From Selaginella tamariscina (taxonomy: Eukaryota > Streptophyta > Lycopodiopsida > Selaginellales > Selaginellaceae), in contig PUQB01000063.1 of the NCBI GenBank assembly GCA_003024785.1, positions 296,142-360,141 on the forward strand: a stretch of 64,000 nucleotides of DNA. Direction: 5' to 3'. Below are positions 1 through 10,460 of this stretch, in pieces. A program made the translations under genes and the position numbers. The notes under the pieces were generated by a model that saw nothing but the letters and a program-made list of their open reading frames with translations, made no database searches and was not told the origin of the DNA. Position 1 is the first letter of the stretch. Every line of letters starts with the position of its first letter.

Positions 1-1318
1 TTTTCTAAATAATTGGGGATTATGGAATTCTTTTCAAAAGGAACACTGAAGAAAAGTAGACAAGTGAAGGGGAGCCCTTAAAGAAGTCTGCAAAGAAACC
101 CATTAAGACATTGAAGGCTAAGTTTGTTCAATCTACAAAGGATGTAGATAACGATTTCAAGCTCACATGGTTGAAGCCTTTAAAATGGAACAACGATGAA
201 AGAGATGGAAGTCTTGGCTGATTTGGTGATTGATGGCAAACTATAGATTAACAACACAGCCTCACCTCTCCTTTTCATGTCAAGGCAATGGAGTTGAAGA
301 CGGTCAGGCTTCAAGGAGTGGTTGGTACACTGCCATAAACTGGGTTGGACCTCGGCCTCAACATATGAAGAGGTCAGCAAATATTTGCATGTGATAAATA
401 ATGATATGCTTGTCCAATGGGTGAATCAATCGGAAGATTTGGGCAAGAATGTATTGCACACCAACGCCAAAAAAGAGAACATTGCGATGACGCCTTCTTT
501 TATGGCAGTCCTTCAGCATCAGAGAACTGAGTTGAACCTTATAAAGGAGGATGCTACGAATCACGACAAGCCCTACAGATGTTTGTTGTCGGATTCGGAG
601 ACTTTATGGGTAACATCACTGCTTGTAGAAAACCATTTCAATTGTTCGTGATGGATCAACGGGTGTCAAAAAATCCTTCGACAGATAGGCACTTGAGGAT
701 TTGGTGGAGAAACTTAGTCGTGCAAGCATGTACAAAGAAGGTATTTATTATTGAATTCATGCTTACACTCTTCACTGATACCTACGTTTTCAAGTATTTA
801 TTTCTTGATTCTTGCTCATGTCACCAATACTTTTGCCTTTGCCTTTGCCAAGAAGAATAGACATTGTTGAACAGGATTTTATATGAACGATGCTGATCCC
901 AAGTGCATTGATACGGTTGTTCACTTGGTTGTTAGGAATGCGCCAAACAATTTCAAACTTTCAAATGACTGGCCAGGCATCTGTTTGCACTCTAACGGGC
1001 CTGAACCTCCATCCGATATCCGATAGCTGAGAGGGACGTATTTGGCAATGTACGTTATCCAAACATCACAAGTCAAGCGGCACGGAGCATTGTCAACTTG
1101 ATCAGGGGTCCTCACAGTGATGCATGGGTTTTTGACTACTGCACTAGGGGGTCTATCTTGAAGGAGTGTTACCTTCAGGATACATGTGTGTTTGCTGTTG
1201 AAAAGGATAAGACCATGGTTGAGGACCTGAACAAGTGGATAAAGAGGTTCTCAACTGACTACCCATACAGGAGTATTTGAGAAAGTTCCCTCCCGAGAAG
1301 TGCGATAGCTCTTTAGAT
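1..1318 (+). pseudogene. 3' part of unknown multi-exon gene, IR1 left copy
   Basis: This is the + strand counterpart of the gene read on the minus strand at 8480-5690. Protein-like segments are seen at about 322-600 (motifs EVSKYLHVINNDMLVQW and LIKEDATNHDKPYRC) and 579-760 (FVVGFGDFMGNITACRKP, then a segment ending VFIIEF). Between them the reading frame changes several times and has stops, so I call it broken. The function is not recognised. The same segments in the same order in the other arm show that the coding frame existed before the inverted duplication. The upstream half of the gene lies outside the window. Confidence 0.55.
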
Positions 1319-1324
1319 GAATCT

Positions 1325-2290
1325 TGTCATAGTTTTAACTATGACTCGACCCTTTACTTTGGAGTTTGACTGTTGTTACGTACCGAGTTGTATGGTGAAC
1401 CCTGGTTGTAGTGAGAAACAGCCCCGCTTAGTGCACTTAGGTGTTTAGGGGTAGTCCGGCCGGCTATCACTAGGTACCTCGAAAAACTCTAGGCGAAGGT
1501 AATACTTACCCTCTAGAAAACTCTCCCCCAGTTTGACGTTACAAAGATAGGTTTTTCGTTAAATATAGCTTGTCAAAAAGGGTTAGGGACACCCCTAGTT
1601 GACCTAACCCTAGGGTTGCCACGCCCTAATACCCCCCCCTAGGGGTTAGGTTTAGGGTTAGGTTAGGACAACCATTTTTTCTAAGGGCTGGCATTTCTGT
1701 GCCAGCCCAATTACTCACTTAGGTAAACAGGGGGGGGGGTTCCGTCACATAAATAAGGTAGAGTATATGTAGTGAAGCTTCCTGGGTTCAAAAGAGAGCT
1801 CATTAACCTCCTACTGGTGCAACCTAAGCTTGTGTCGTCAAGGTGCGACCCTCCGTTGTGCCGCCCAAACTTCCACACGACAGGGGTACAACCCACCCTA
1901 GGGTTAGACTATCCTTATCGTTGGCAGGATCTTGCCTTTGAGATAGGTTCACATCACTTCCAAGGAGTTAGTCACATTCCTTAGTTCGAAAACCTGCTCG
2001 CAGGTTCAGAGGCATTGCCTGAATTCACGTTCCGCAAAACTAGTGGTTGAGGCCTTGCTCCGCTGCCTTAATCACGCCAAACTAGGAACGACACCTAAGG
2101 TTCGACTAGTCCGTGTATCGATTCACAAGGTGAGTCTCGTTCGGGAACATAGTCAGTTAGGGGTCTGAGTTCCTAAGACTTGGGTTCCTAATACGGGTTA
2201 TTTTACCAGATTTGTGGGGTTTCTAGAGAGGGGATTTCCAGGGTTGGCACCTGCAAGCCGCCTTTATGGCACCAGGTAAAAACTCTGACA
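1325..2290 (+). mobile_element. Solo LTR of chromovirus family 1, with 5-bp TSD
   Basis: This 966-bp unit begins TGTCATAG and ends CTCTGACA, the usual TG...CA ends. It is flanked by the direct repeat AATCT (1320-1324 and 2291-2295). The matching place in the other IR1 arm (near 5680) shows the uninterrupted site, containing one copy of AAATCTGGTTC. It is closely similar to the LTR at 20436-21350. No internal region is present, so this is a solo LTR left by LTR-LTR recombination. Since only one arm carries it, the insertion is younger than the IR1 duplication. Confidence 0.92.
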
Positions 2291-2939
2291 AATCTGGTTC
2301 AATGTCGAAGTCTGAGAACAATCTTCAATCAGATATTAGACGAAAGTTATCTCGAGGAGTACATAACATTTACATATTCCATTACTCATGGAAGCATCAA
2401 CAAAAATATGTAAGATCATGAACGATCTACCAAGCGACTAAAACCTTCTTCGCCTCACTCAAAAGGTAATAGCGAAGAAGAATTGTTAATGAGTTCTTAG
2501 AGTGACAAATAGTTGTAAATGAGTGTAACATAAAGCATTTTTGTATATTTCGTTTATATTTGTACAGAAAATAAATTCTCAAGGATTAATGAAGCTTTTA
2601 GTTCAAACATGGGTCACACATTAACAAGGTAAATAATATACCTTGATAATTATAAGGCCAGCTAACTATCATTTTGCAGATGTAATAAATAGTTGAAACA
2701 TGGATTTTCAGCATTGCCATGAGGTAAGAGAGGGGTTTGGCAAAAATTTCTTGTGCCACATGTCAGAAGGACAGAGTTCATGCAGGAAATGAATAATAAT
2801 ATAGCTCAAAACATCGTTACCATGGGGCCACTTCAGTTTTTTCATCACCATTTTTATTGGCTTCAGTTCCTAAATCACTTTCTTCAGTGCCTGTAATATC
2901 TGAATCTTGTAAGGATGATGTCCAATTAAATGATAAAGG

Positions 2940-3768
2940 GATAGGCAACGATAGTGTCAACAGATAAATGTGAAAGGGAGTAAACAAGTGAGTTGCAAAG
3001 CATTCAAGAGGCAACGCTACCCATGTTACCCATGGCCATATTGTGTTGTTGGATGTCAATGGTGTTCTGCTTCATCAACAAAGGCCCAAAGATAGAAAAA
3101 AAGAAATCAAACAAGGAGATTTCATTCCTTGTGATGGTAAATTTTGATATGATATCATTTTTCGTCCAGGGTTGGACCGTCTCTTTCAAAAGCTTAAGGA
3201 TGGGTGCACTTGTGGGGATTTGGTCATGCATGCAGATTCACAACTTGACACCGCTACTGAATTTGCTTAAGAAACATTATAGTGTTGCAGAAGAGGTGAT
3301 TCGTAAAGATTGGATTTTTGACCAGCGAATATGTTATAAACCTCTCGAATTTCACAATATAAGAAGGAAAGCAAGCCATACTTCTTCAAGAATGAAAGAT
3401 TAATTAGGCTTTATAGGGAGATCAATCAATTAAGGATAATGAAGAACACACATATCTTAGTGGTAGACGACTCTCCTCAGAAGGCTATGCTTAACCAAAA
3501 CATTGCTTGTATCCATCCAATCACTTTCGACCCATATTCTGATATCAATACCATGAATGAGCTAGTGAACTGCTTGGATATCTGCCTTAAAAAAAAGAAT
3601 CTTGAAAACTTTTGTGAGTAATATCCACCATATCAAACATTTTCTGATGCTTTTTTTTCTCGTGATTTTGAGTTTTATAAAATGAAGGATAGCAATAAGG
3701 CATTTTACAATATTATTATTAAGGAATGTCATTTTTTAGATAAGCCTTTAATGCACGTTGTAAACTAA
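2940..3768 (+). pseudogene. FCP1/NIF-like phosphatase pseudogene, IR1 left copy
   Basis: The reading matches the intact minus-strand copy at 5026-4088: a hydrophobic strand followed by VLLHQQRP-like sequence, the RPGLDRLFQKL-like helix near 3170, GIWSCMQIHNLTPLLNLLKKH at 3219-3280, and LVVDDSP near 3460. It has several frameshifts (for example near 3020-3060 and 3360) and an in-frame stop after NFCE at 3621. Similarity to the other copy stops near 3755, so the C-terminal 45 or so residues are lacking. A further possible N-terminal coding stretch (2830-2940) is also conserved in the right arm. Confidence 0.75.
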
Positions 3769-4087
3769 AGTGGGCATGATACGTGAAAATGGGAATATAA
3801 AATAAATTACTAATTAATACTTAAGTTTTAATTATTAATTAATCATTTAATTAATATGTAATTAAGCCTTAAATATTAATTAATTAATTAATTAATCCTT
3901 CAATAACCTTACTTAGTAAGGAATATTCCTAAAATATCTTAGAATATTCATATTATTCTAAAAATAGTTTACAATAATGAAGAAATACTATCAAACATAA
4001 TTACAAATGAAATCATTTTCTTATCAACATGTTAATTTTTTTATAAATACTTTCTTCCTATCATACAAAGAAATCTTCTTATTTTGT
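3756..4087. other. AT-rich centre of IR1, no gene seen
   Basis: This non-duplicated loop between the IR1 arms is very AT-rich and contains runs of TTAATTAA (about 3815-3895). I see no supported gene. The last part of the right-arm phosphatase frame (4088-4230) also lies outside the paired arms. Confidence 0.6.
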
Positions 4088-5026
4088 CTAAATCATCACT
4101 CTCCGATTAATCAAATCATTTTGGTCAATATCTTGATGTTGTTGCCACCACTTAACACTCTCACGAATGCAATTGGGAGTTGCCATCCTTGTTAATACAT
4201 AAGATGTGATAAGAGAAGGTCTGCATAAAGGCTCATCTAAAAACTGACGTTCCTTAAGAATAATATTATAAAGCGCCCGGTTGCTATCCTTCATTTTATA
4301 AAATTCAATATCACGAGAAAGAAAAGCTTCAGGAAATGTATGATACGGTGGATACTGCTCACAAAAATTTTTGAGATTCTTCTTTCTGAGGCACGTATCC
4401 AAGTAGTTCACTAGCTCATCCATGATATCGATATCAGAATATGGATCGAAAGTGATTGGATGAATACAAGCAATGTTTTGGTTGAGCATAGCCTTCTGAG
4501 GAGAGTCGTCTACCACTAACATCTGTGCGTTCTTCATTATCCTTAAGCGACTGATCTCCCCATGAGTCCCAATTATTCTTTCATTCTTGAAGAAGTACGG
4601 CTTGCTTTCCTTTCTTATATTGTGAAATTCGAGAGGTTTATAACATATTCGCTGGTCAAAAATCCAATCTTTACGAATCACCTCTTCTGCAACACTACAA
4701 TGTTTCTTAAGCAAATTCAACAGCGGTGTTAAGTTATGAATCTGCATGCATGACCAAATCCCCACAAGCGCACCCATCTCCTTAAGCTTTTGAAAGAGAC
4801 GATCCAACCCTGGACGAAAAATAATATCATATCGAAATTTACCATGACAAGGAATGAAATCTCCTTGTTTGATTTCTTTTTTCCTATCCTCGGGCCTTTG
4901 TCGATGAAGCAGAACACCATTGACATCCAACAACACAATATGGCCATGAGTAACATGAGATAGCGTTGCCTCTTGAATACTTTGCAAATCACTTGTTTGC
5001 TCCCTTTCACATTTATCCGTTACCAT
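4088..5026 (-). CDS. FCP1/NIF (NLI-interacting factor) homology phosphatase-like protein
   Basis: An open 312-residue frame with the layout of the HAD-superfamily FCP1-homology domain, which in active members removes phosphate from proteins such as the RNA polymerase II C-terminal domain. Seen directly: motif I as D34-V-N-G-V after a hydrophobic strand, RPGLDRLFQKL at 71-81, motif II as GIWSC at 89-93 (usually WTS), and LVVDDSP at 170-176 for the late acidic motif. In classical members motif I is DxDxT/V; here the second Asp, the acid/base residue, is Asn36. From memory, plant-specific relatives with LNG-type motifs exist, so this may be a family trait and the protein may be catalytically altered. 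The start is uncertain: an upstream conserved stretch to about 5160 could hold the real N-terminus. It lies downstream of and on the same strand as the unknown gene at 5690-8480. Confidence 0.7.
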   Translation of the reverse strand: MVTDKCEREQTSDLQSIQEATLSHVTHGHIVLLDVNGVLLHRQRPEDRKKEIKQGDFIPCHGKFRYDIIFRPGLDRLFQKLKEMGALVGIWSCMQIHNLTPLLNLLKKHCSVAEEVIRKDWIFDQRICYKPLEFHNIRKESKPYFFKNERIIGTHGEISRLRIMKNAQMLVVDDSPQKAMLNQNIACIHPITFDPYSDIDIMDELVNYLDTCLRKKNLKNFCEQYPPYHTFPEAFLSRDIEFYKMKDSNRALYNIILKERQFLDEPLCRPSLITSYVLTRMATPNCIRESVKWWQQHQDIDQNDLINRRVMI

Positions 5027-7006
5027 ATCTCGTTGCCTATCCCTTCATCATTTAATTGTACATCATCCTTACAAGATTCAGATATTGCATGCGCTGAAGA
5101 AATTATTTCGGAACTGAAGCCAATAAAAATGATGATGAAGTGGCCCCATGGTAACGATGTTTTGAGCTGCATTATTATCCATTTCCTGCATGAACTCTGT
5201 CATTCTGACATGTGGCACAAGAAATTGTCGCCAAACCCCTCTCTTACCTTATGCAATGCTGAAAATCCATGTTCTCAATTGTTTTATTACATTGCAAAAT
5301 GATAATTAGCTGACCTTAAAATTATCAAGGTATATTATTTACCTTGTTAATGTGTGACCCATGTTTGAACTAAAAGCTTCATTAATCCTTGAGAATTTAT
5401 TTTCTGTACAAATATAAACGAAATATACAAAAATGCCTTATGTTACACTCATTTACAACTATTCGTCACTCTAACAATTCATTAACAATTCTTCTTCGCT
5501 ATTACCTTCTGAGTGAGGCGAAGAAGGTCTAAGCCGCTTGTGAGATGGTTCAAGATCTTCTGCATCTTTTTATTTGATGTTTCCATGGGTACTGACTGTG
5601 CAATGTTCTGTACTTCTCGAGATAACTTTCCGGTCTAATATCTGATTGAAGTTCGTCTCAGACTCCGACATTGAACCAGATTTCTTCAGAGCTATCGCAC
5701 TTATCTGGAGGGAACTTTCTCAAATACGCCTTTATGGATTCGTTGGGGTACTCAGTTGAGACCTATCTATCCACTTGTTCAGGTCCTCAACCATGGTCTT
5801 ATCCTTTTCAACGGCAAACACACATGTATGCCGAAGGTAACACTCCTTCAAGACGGACCCCCTAGTGCAGTAGTCAAAAACCCACGCATCACTGTGAGGA
5901 CCCCTGATCAAGTTGACGATGCTCCGTGCCGCTTGACTTGTGATGTTTGGATAACGTACATTGCCGAATACGTCACTCTACCTATCGGTGTATCGGATGG
6001 AGGTTCAGGGCCGTTGGAGTGCAAACAGATGCCTGGCCAGTCATTTGGAAGTTTGAAACTGTTTGGCGCATTCCTAACAACCAAGTGAACAACGAATCAA
6101 TGCACTTCGGATCAGCATCATTCATATAAAATCCTGTCCAACGATGTTTATTCCTCTTGGCAAAGGAGAAGGCAAAGTATCGGTGACATGAGCAAGAATC
6201 AAGAAATAAATACCTGAAAACGTAGATATCAGTGAAGAGTGCAAGTATGAATTCAATAATAAATACCTTCTTGTACATGCTTGCACGGCTAAGTTTCTCC
6301 ACCAAATCCTCTAGTGTCCTTCTGTCGAAGGATTTTTTGACACCCGCCGATCCATCACGAACAATTGAAACGGTTTCCTACAAGCAGTGATGTACCCCAT
6401 AAAGTCTCCGAATCCAACAACAAACATCTGTAGGGCTTGTCGTGATTCGTAGCATCCTCCTTTATAAGGTTCAACTCGGTTCTCCGCTGCTGAAGGACTG
6501 CCATAAGAGAAGGCGTCATCCAATGTTCTCCTTTTTGGCGTTGGCGTGCAATAGATTCTTGCCCAGATCTTCCGATTGATTCACCCATTCGACAAGCATA
6601 TCATCATTTGTCACATGCAAATATTTGCTGACCTCTTCGTATGTTGAAGCCGATCCAACCCAGTTTGTGGCAGTGTATTCCCAACCACTCCTTGAAGTGC
6701 CTGACCGTCTTCAACTCCATTGCCTTGAGATGAAAAGGAGAGGTGGGCTGCTGTTGTTAATCTGTAATTTGCCATCAATCACCAAATCAGCCAAGACTTC
6801 CATCTCCTCCATCGTTGTTCCATTTAAAGGCTTCAACCATGTGAGCTTGAAATCGTTGTCTACATCCTTTATAGATTGAACAGACTTAGCCTTCGGCGTC
6901 TTACTGGGTTTCTTTGCAGACTTTCTGAGGGCTCCACTTCACTTGTCTGCTTCTTCTTCAGTGTTCCTTTTGCAAAGGATTCCATAATCCCCAACCATTT
7001 GGCAAA
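4230..7006 (-). repeat. Right arm of large inverted repeat IR1
   Basis: This is the reverse-complement partner of 1-3755 (excluding the solo LTR). Genes in this arm read on the minus strand. The arm is less damaged than the left one: the FCP1-like frame is open here but broken on the left. The gene continues beyond the arm to about 8480, so either the left arm also continues past the window edge or the break lies within the gene. Confidence 0.9.
5027..5689 (-). other. Intergenic part of IR1 right arm
   Basis: This stretch pairs with about 2300-2940 of the left arm. It includes a conserved possible 5' end of the FCP1-like gene (5027-5160) and AT-rich DNA at 5280-5500. I see no other gene. The conserved order in both arms shows that the spacer was duplicated together with its genes. 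Confidence 0.5.
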
Positions 7007-8480
7007 GATCCTATCCTCGGGACAAGAAATCAACATCATCAAAAGGATGTTTCCTTCCCGCCCACCTGGGCAAAATCAACTGCTACAATTTCTTCAACTC
7101 TCTGAGGAAAAAGACAGATTAATATACCGGCGAGATAAATCCCGCCCAAACAATTTGCTTACCCGGTATTCCGCAGATTGTGTATTCCCTGCGGTAGCTC
7201 TTTGTGGTCGCTGAAGAGATTCCCACACGGCTCGCGTGTGTTTGAACTTCTCCCATATTTTGCTGTTGTAGTGGTTGGTGTCTGCAGCGTCCCATTCCGC
7301 CGATAACTTATGGTACTGCTCGATTGTGATGATTCGGCTTCGCTAAAAACGCCGATCTTTTTGTCAGCTTCTCACGGGTATGCTCGGAAAGTTTTGTTGC
7401 CATCGTTCCTTTGTTGTGTTCGTCGAGAAGTCGTTGGGCTGCCGTTATTGTGTGCTGGCCACTAATGATGTAGTACTTAACTGATTTTCTATTCTCCGTC
7501 TGAACCTTCCTCATTTGTTCGGTGTTGTGATCCACACTTTGTCAGCGCCTTTGTTCTTTCGTAGTATGCGCACAAAACAGCATTATGTGGAAGACGTGTA
7601 AGAATTGTCGTCCTTCATCTTCTCCATGAGCTCAGCTACACGTTCCTGTTGAGTGGCCTGTAATTGAAGTTTGGGTTGACGCTGCAATTAACCCTACACT
7701 GGTAAATCCTATCATCCAACATCATTTCCTTTGGCTTATTGCAGCATGGATGCCACAGGTGCAGCTGACAAAACGACTAATGATTTTCTTTACGATCCGA
7801 ATCAACATGTGTGATCCCCGATTGATGCTGTTCTAATGTTCTCGGCACACTCTTCCAGCTCCCGAAATTTCTAAGCAAATTGAACGTGATCTGTAAAGAA
7901 CCTGAGACCAAGCCACCCTCTCAATCTCCTTTTATGATGTCGCTGTGTTCTTCTTCAATGTGAAGAGGGACGATTGCTCCACTTGCTGATTTTCTGTATT
8001 GTGAAGCAATATCTCCTGACAATACACCTACTCGATGAGTCTGAAGATCTTCGAAGTAGACATCCAGATGGATCCCCTCCATAGATGGGCTTTCGTTGAG
8101 TTGAAGAAGAACTCCAAGGTCAACATCATTAGTGAACACGTGAACGTCATTATCCACAAGTCGACAAAACCACCCGAAATTAATGTTGTAACTGCGACCT
8201 CTGGATCCGAGAACGTGACATTGGATGGAACAAGGCATATGTGTCGAGCATCGTCAATCTGGGTTCACAGCATGCTTTCGGATGCTTGACTAGCACACCC
8301 ACTTTCCATTGTTTTGCTTGTCCATGCGATGTGACAGAGGTTAGTTTGACAGCAACCATGTGTTTCCAATGCGCTTCCCGTTTAGTTTAAAATATGGCCA
8401 AGTTGATTCCAGAATCCCCCTGCCCATCTCTTCTCCTGCTTCGTCTTTAATGTCACCTCAATTCCACATCTGAATACAAA
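5690..8480 (-). pseudogene. Unknown multi-exon gene with ParB-like 'ISGQHT' motif
   Basis: Protein-like blocks follow one another on the minus strand: 8238-7921 (segments NINFGWFCRLVDNDVHVF and IHLDVYFEDLQTHRVGVLSG), 7640-7540 (ERVAELMEKMKDDNSY), 7535-7310 (KYYIISGQHTITAAQRLLDE), 7330-7130 (ITIEQYHKLSAEWDAADTNHY and IWEKFKHTRAVWESLQRP), then 6588-6100 (LIKEDATNHDKPYRC, GFGDFMGYITACRKP, MYKKVFIIEF). Some breaks fit introns (for example GTAAGCAA near 7165), others are frameshifts. The motif SGQHTxxAA resembles the G-x-H-R-x-x-A core of ParB/sulfiredoxin-type domains, an inference only. It could be a host gene or a protein from an unrecognised mobile element. A second copy of its 3' half lies at 1-1318. 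Confidence 0.5.
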
Positions 8481-8880
8481 AATGATTAGTTCAAGTATCC
8501 GAGTATAACAGATTTTATTTTAATTCTTACCCAGAATTTGACGACGACTCCATACTAATGACTCGATCTCCTTGTTTGATAAATCGTCCTTCTGCAAAAT
8601 AATACACTATGAATACAAATCATATAAAAACGCACACACACTTGTATAAACCCGAATATACAAAAATAATACACAGAGAGAAGTAGACGAATTAACTGTC
8701 CAAAGCTCACTTTGTGCTAGTGCAAAAGAAAGATAACATTTCGTTTTAGAACCACCACAAATGTGAGCTCTGGACAGTTTTACATAGATTCCTAGCTTTT
8801 ACTCGAAATATTATGATAAGATGATAAAAGTAAATAAAATGAGATATGCAACTTATATATACTAATACACATATATATTC
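8481..8880. other. Short stretch with no supported gene
   Basis: This is AT-rich sequence with scattered short reading frames. Nothing recognisable was found between the unknown gene and the palindrome array. Confidence 0.4.
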
Positions 8881-8884
8881 ACAT

Positions 8885-9885
8885 GGAAGGTGCGGCGGGA
8901 TTAATCTCGCCACCCCTTCAATGCCTCCTGAAAGAGTGGGCGGGATTAATCTCGCCACCTTTCTGGAGGCCTTGAACGGAGTGCGGAATTAATCTTGCCA
9001 CCCTTCTCGGTCTCAGAGAGAACTGGGCAGGATTTATTTGGCACACCCCTTCAGTGACTCCAGAAAGGGGGCGGGATTAATCTCGCCCACCATGTAAGGG
9101 ATGGTGAATTTCCCCACCCTTCCCGTTCTCTCCATTGGTATGTTGTAAACCTTCTACGTCTCAGACAAAACGTTTGGGATTGGTCCGACTCACCAATGGA
9201 GAAAAAAAGGAAGGGTGGCGGGATTCATTCCTCCAACAGGCATTGAAGGCTCGGCGGGATTAATCCCGCCGCCCAGGGCCTTCACTCGGTCCCTATGCGG
9301 CGGGATTAATCCGCCGGACGCCAATTCCCTGCTCGAAATCGGGCGGGATTAATCCCGCCTAGGCCCTTTAGGCAGCCTTTGGCGGCGGGATTAATCCCCC
9401 GATTCCGCAGGGCGCGGATTAATCCGCCGCCGGCCCTTCACTTCGGCCCTAGGCGGCGGGATTAATCCCCTGGACGCCAATGCCCGCGGAATCGGCGGGA
9501 TTAATCCCGCCGCCTAGGCCCTTCAGGCAGGCCAATGGCGGCGGGATAAATCGATTCGCGCAGGGCATGCGTCGCAGCGGGATTAATCCGCGCCAGGCCC
9601 TTCACTCGGGCCTTAGTCGGCGGGATTAATCCGCGCCTACGCATGCCTGCGCGGAATCGGCGGGATTAATCTCGCCGCCTAGGCCCTTCAGGCAGGCCAA
9701 TGGCAGCGGGATAAATCCCGCTGATTCCGCGCGGGCATGCGTACCGGCGGATTAATCCCGCCGCCTGCCCTTCAGGCAGGCCAATGGCGGCGGGATTAAT
9801 CCCGCCGATTCCGCGCAGGGCATGCGTAGGCGGGATTAATCCCGCCGCTACAACGTCCACCATATAGCGGCGAGATTAATCCAGC
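8885..9885. repeat. Palindrome array A: repeated GGCGGGATTAATCCCGCC
   Basis: About 21 exact or near copies of the 18-bp perfect palindrome GGCGGGATTAATCCCGCC, with centres mostly 39-46 bp apart. Copies are degenerate at the left (8890-9110) and best between 9250 and 9850. Two spacer types alternate: one contains CCGCGCAGGGCATGCGT and one CGCCTAGGCCCTTCAGGCAGG. They occur in both orientations (compare about 9640-9660 with 9805-9830). The array is GC-rich against an AT-rich background. I see no coding capacity. Confidence 0.93.
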
Positions 9886-10200
9886 CGCACACACACACAC
9901 ACATATATATGTATTGTATATATATACGCGTCTGTGTGCGAGAGATAAATAAATAAATAAAATTATACAGATAGTACACATAATATATGTATGTATACAT
10001 AGGTATATATATATATATATATATGTGTGTGTATATGTATATCGTGTGTATGCGTGTGTGAAACAAATAAAAATCATAAGATAAAACAAACACACACACA
10101 CACATATATATACAGGAGTGTGCGTGTGTGTGCGAGAGATACAATTAACAAATCAATAAATTATACAGATACACACACACACATATATATAGAATAAATA

Positions 10201-10245
<45 letters not shown>

Positions 10246-10460
10246 ATATATATAATATTAATTTATATATATACAGATATATATATATATATGTGTTGTG
10301 TGTGTGTGTGTGTGTGTTGTGTATACGAGTGTGCGTGTGTGTGTGAGAGATAGAGATCTAAATTATATTATTAAGATACACACACATATAAATATATGTG
10401 TGAATAAAAATAAATAAATATCACAAATAAACGCAGAGGAGTGTGCGTGTGAGAGAGAGA
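9886..10460. repeat. Microsatellite block (CA/TA/TG)n
   Basis: Long runs of CA, TA and TG dinucleotides with (GATA)-like interruptions, for example the uninterrupted TA tracts near 10205-10255. Tyrosine-rich open frames here are by-products of the repeats. Confidence 0.9.

Larger units (their letters stand above)
1..3755 (+). repeat. Left arm of large inverted repeat IR1
   Basis: This stretch is an imperfect reverse complement of 4230-7006. Position 1 pairs with about 7006, the sequence around 1310 pairs with about 5690, 2350 pairs with about 5620, and the match ends near 3755/4230. After subtracting the 966-bp solo LTR and its 5-bp target duplication, the left arm is about 2784 bp and the right arm about 2777 bp, so the two arms are co-linear with very few net indels. 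The arm may continue to the left of the window. It carries the 3' part of an unknown gene and an FCP1-like phosphatase pseudogene, both on the + strand. Confidence 0.9.

Noticed and set aside
9796..10144. Tyr/Ile-rich open frames on the minus strand
   Set aside because: They arise from CA/TA microsatellites and have no protein-like composition.
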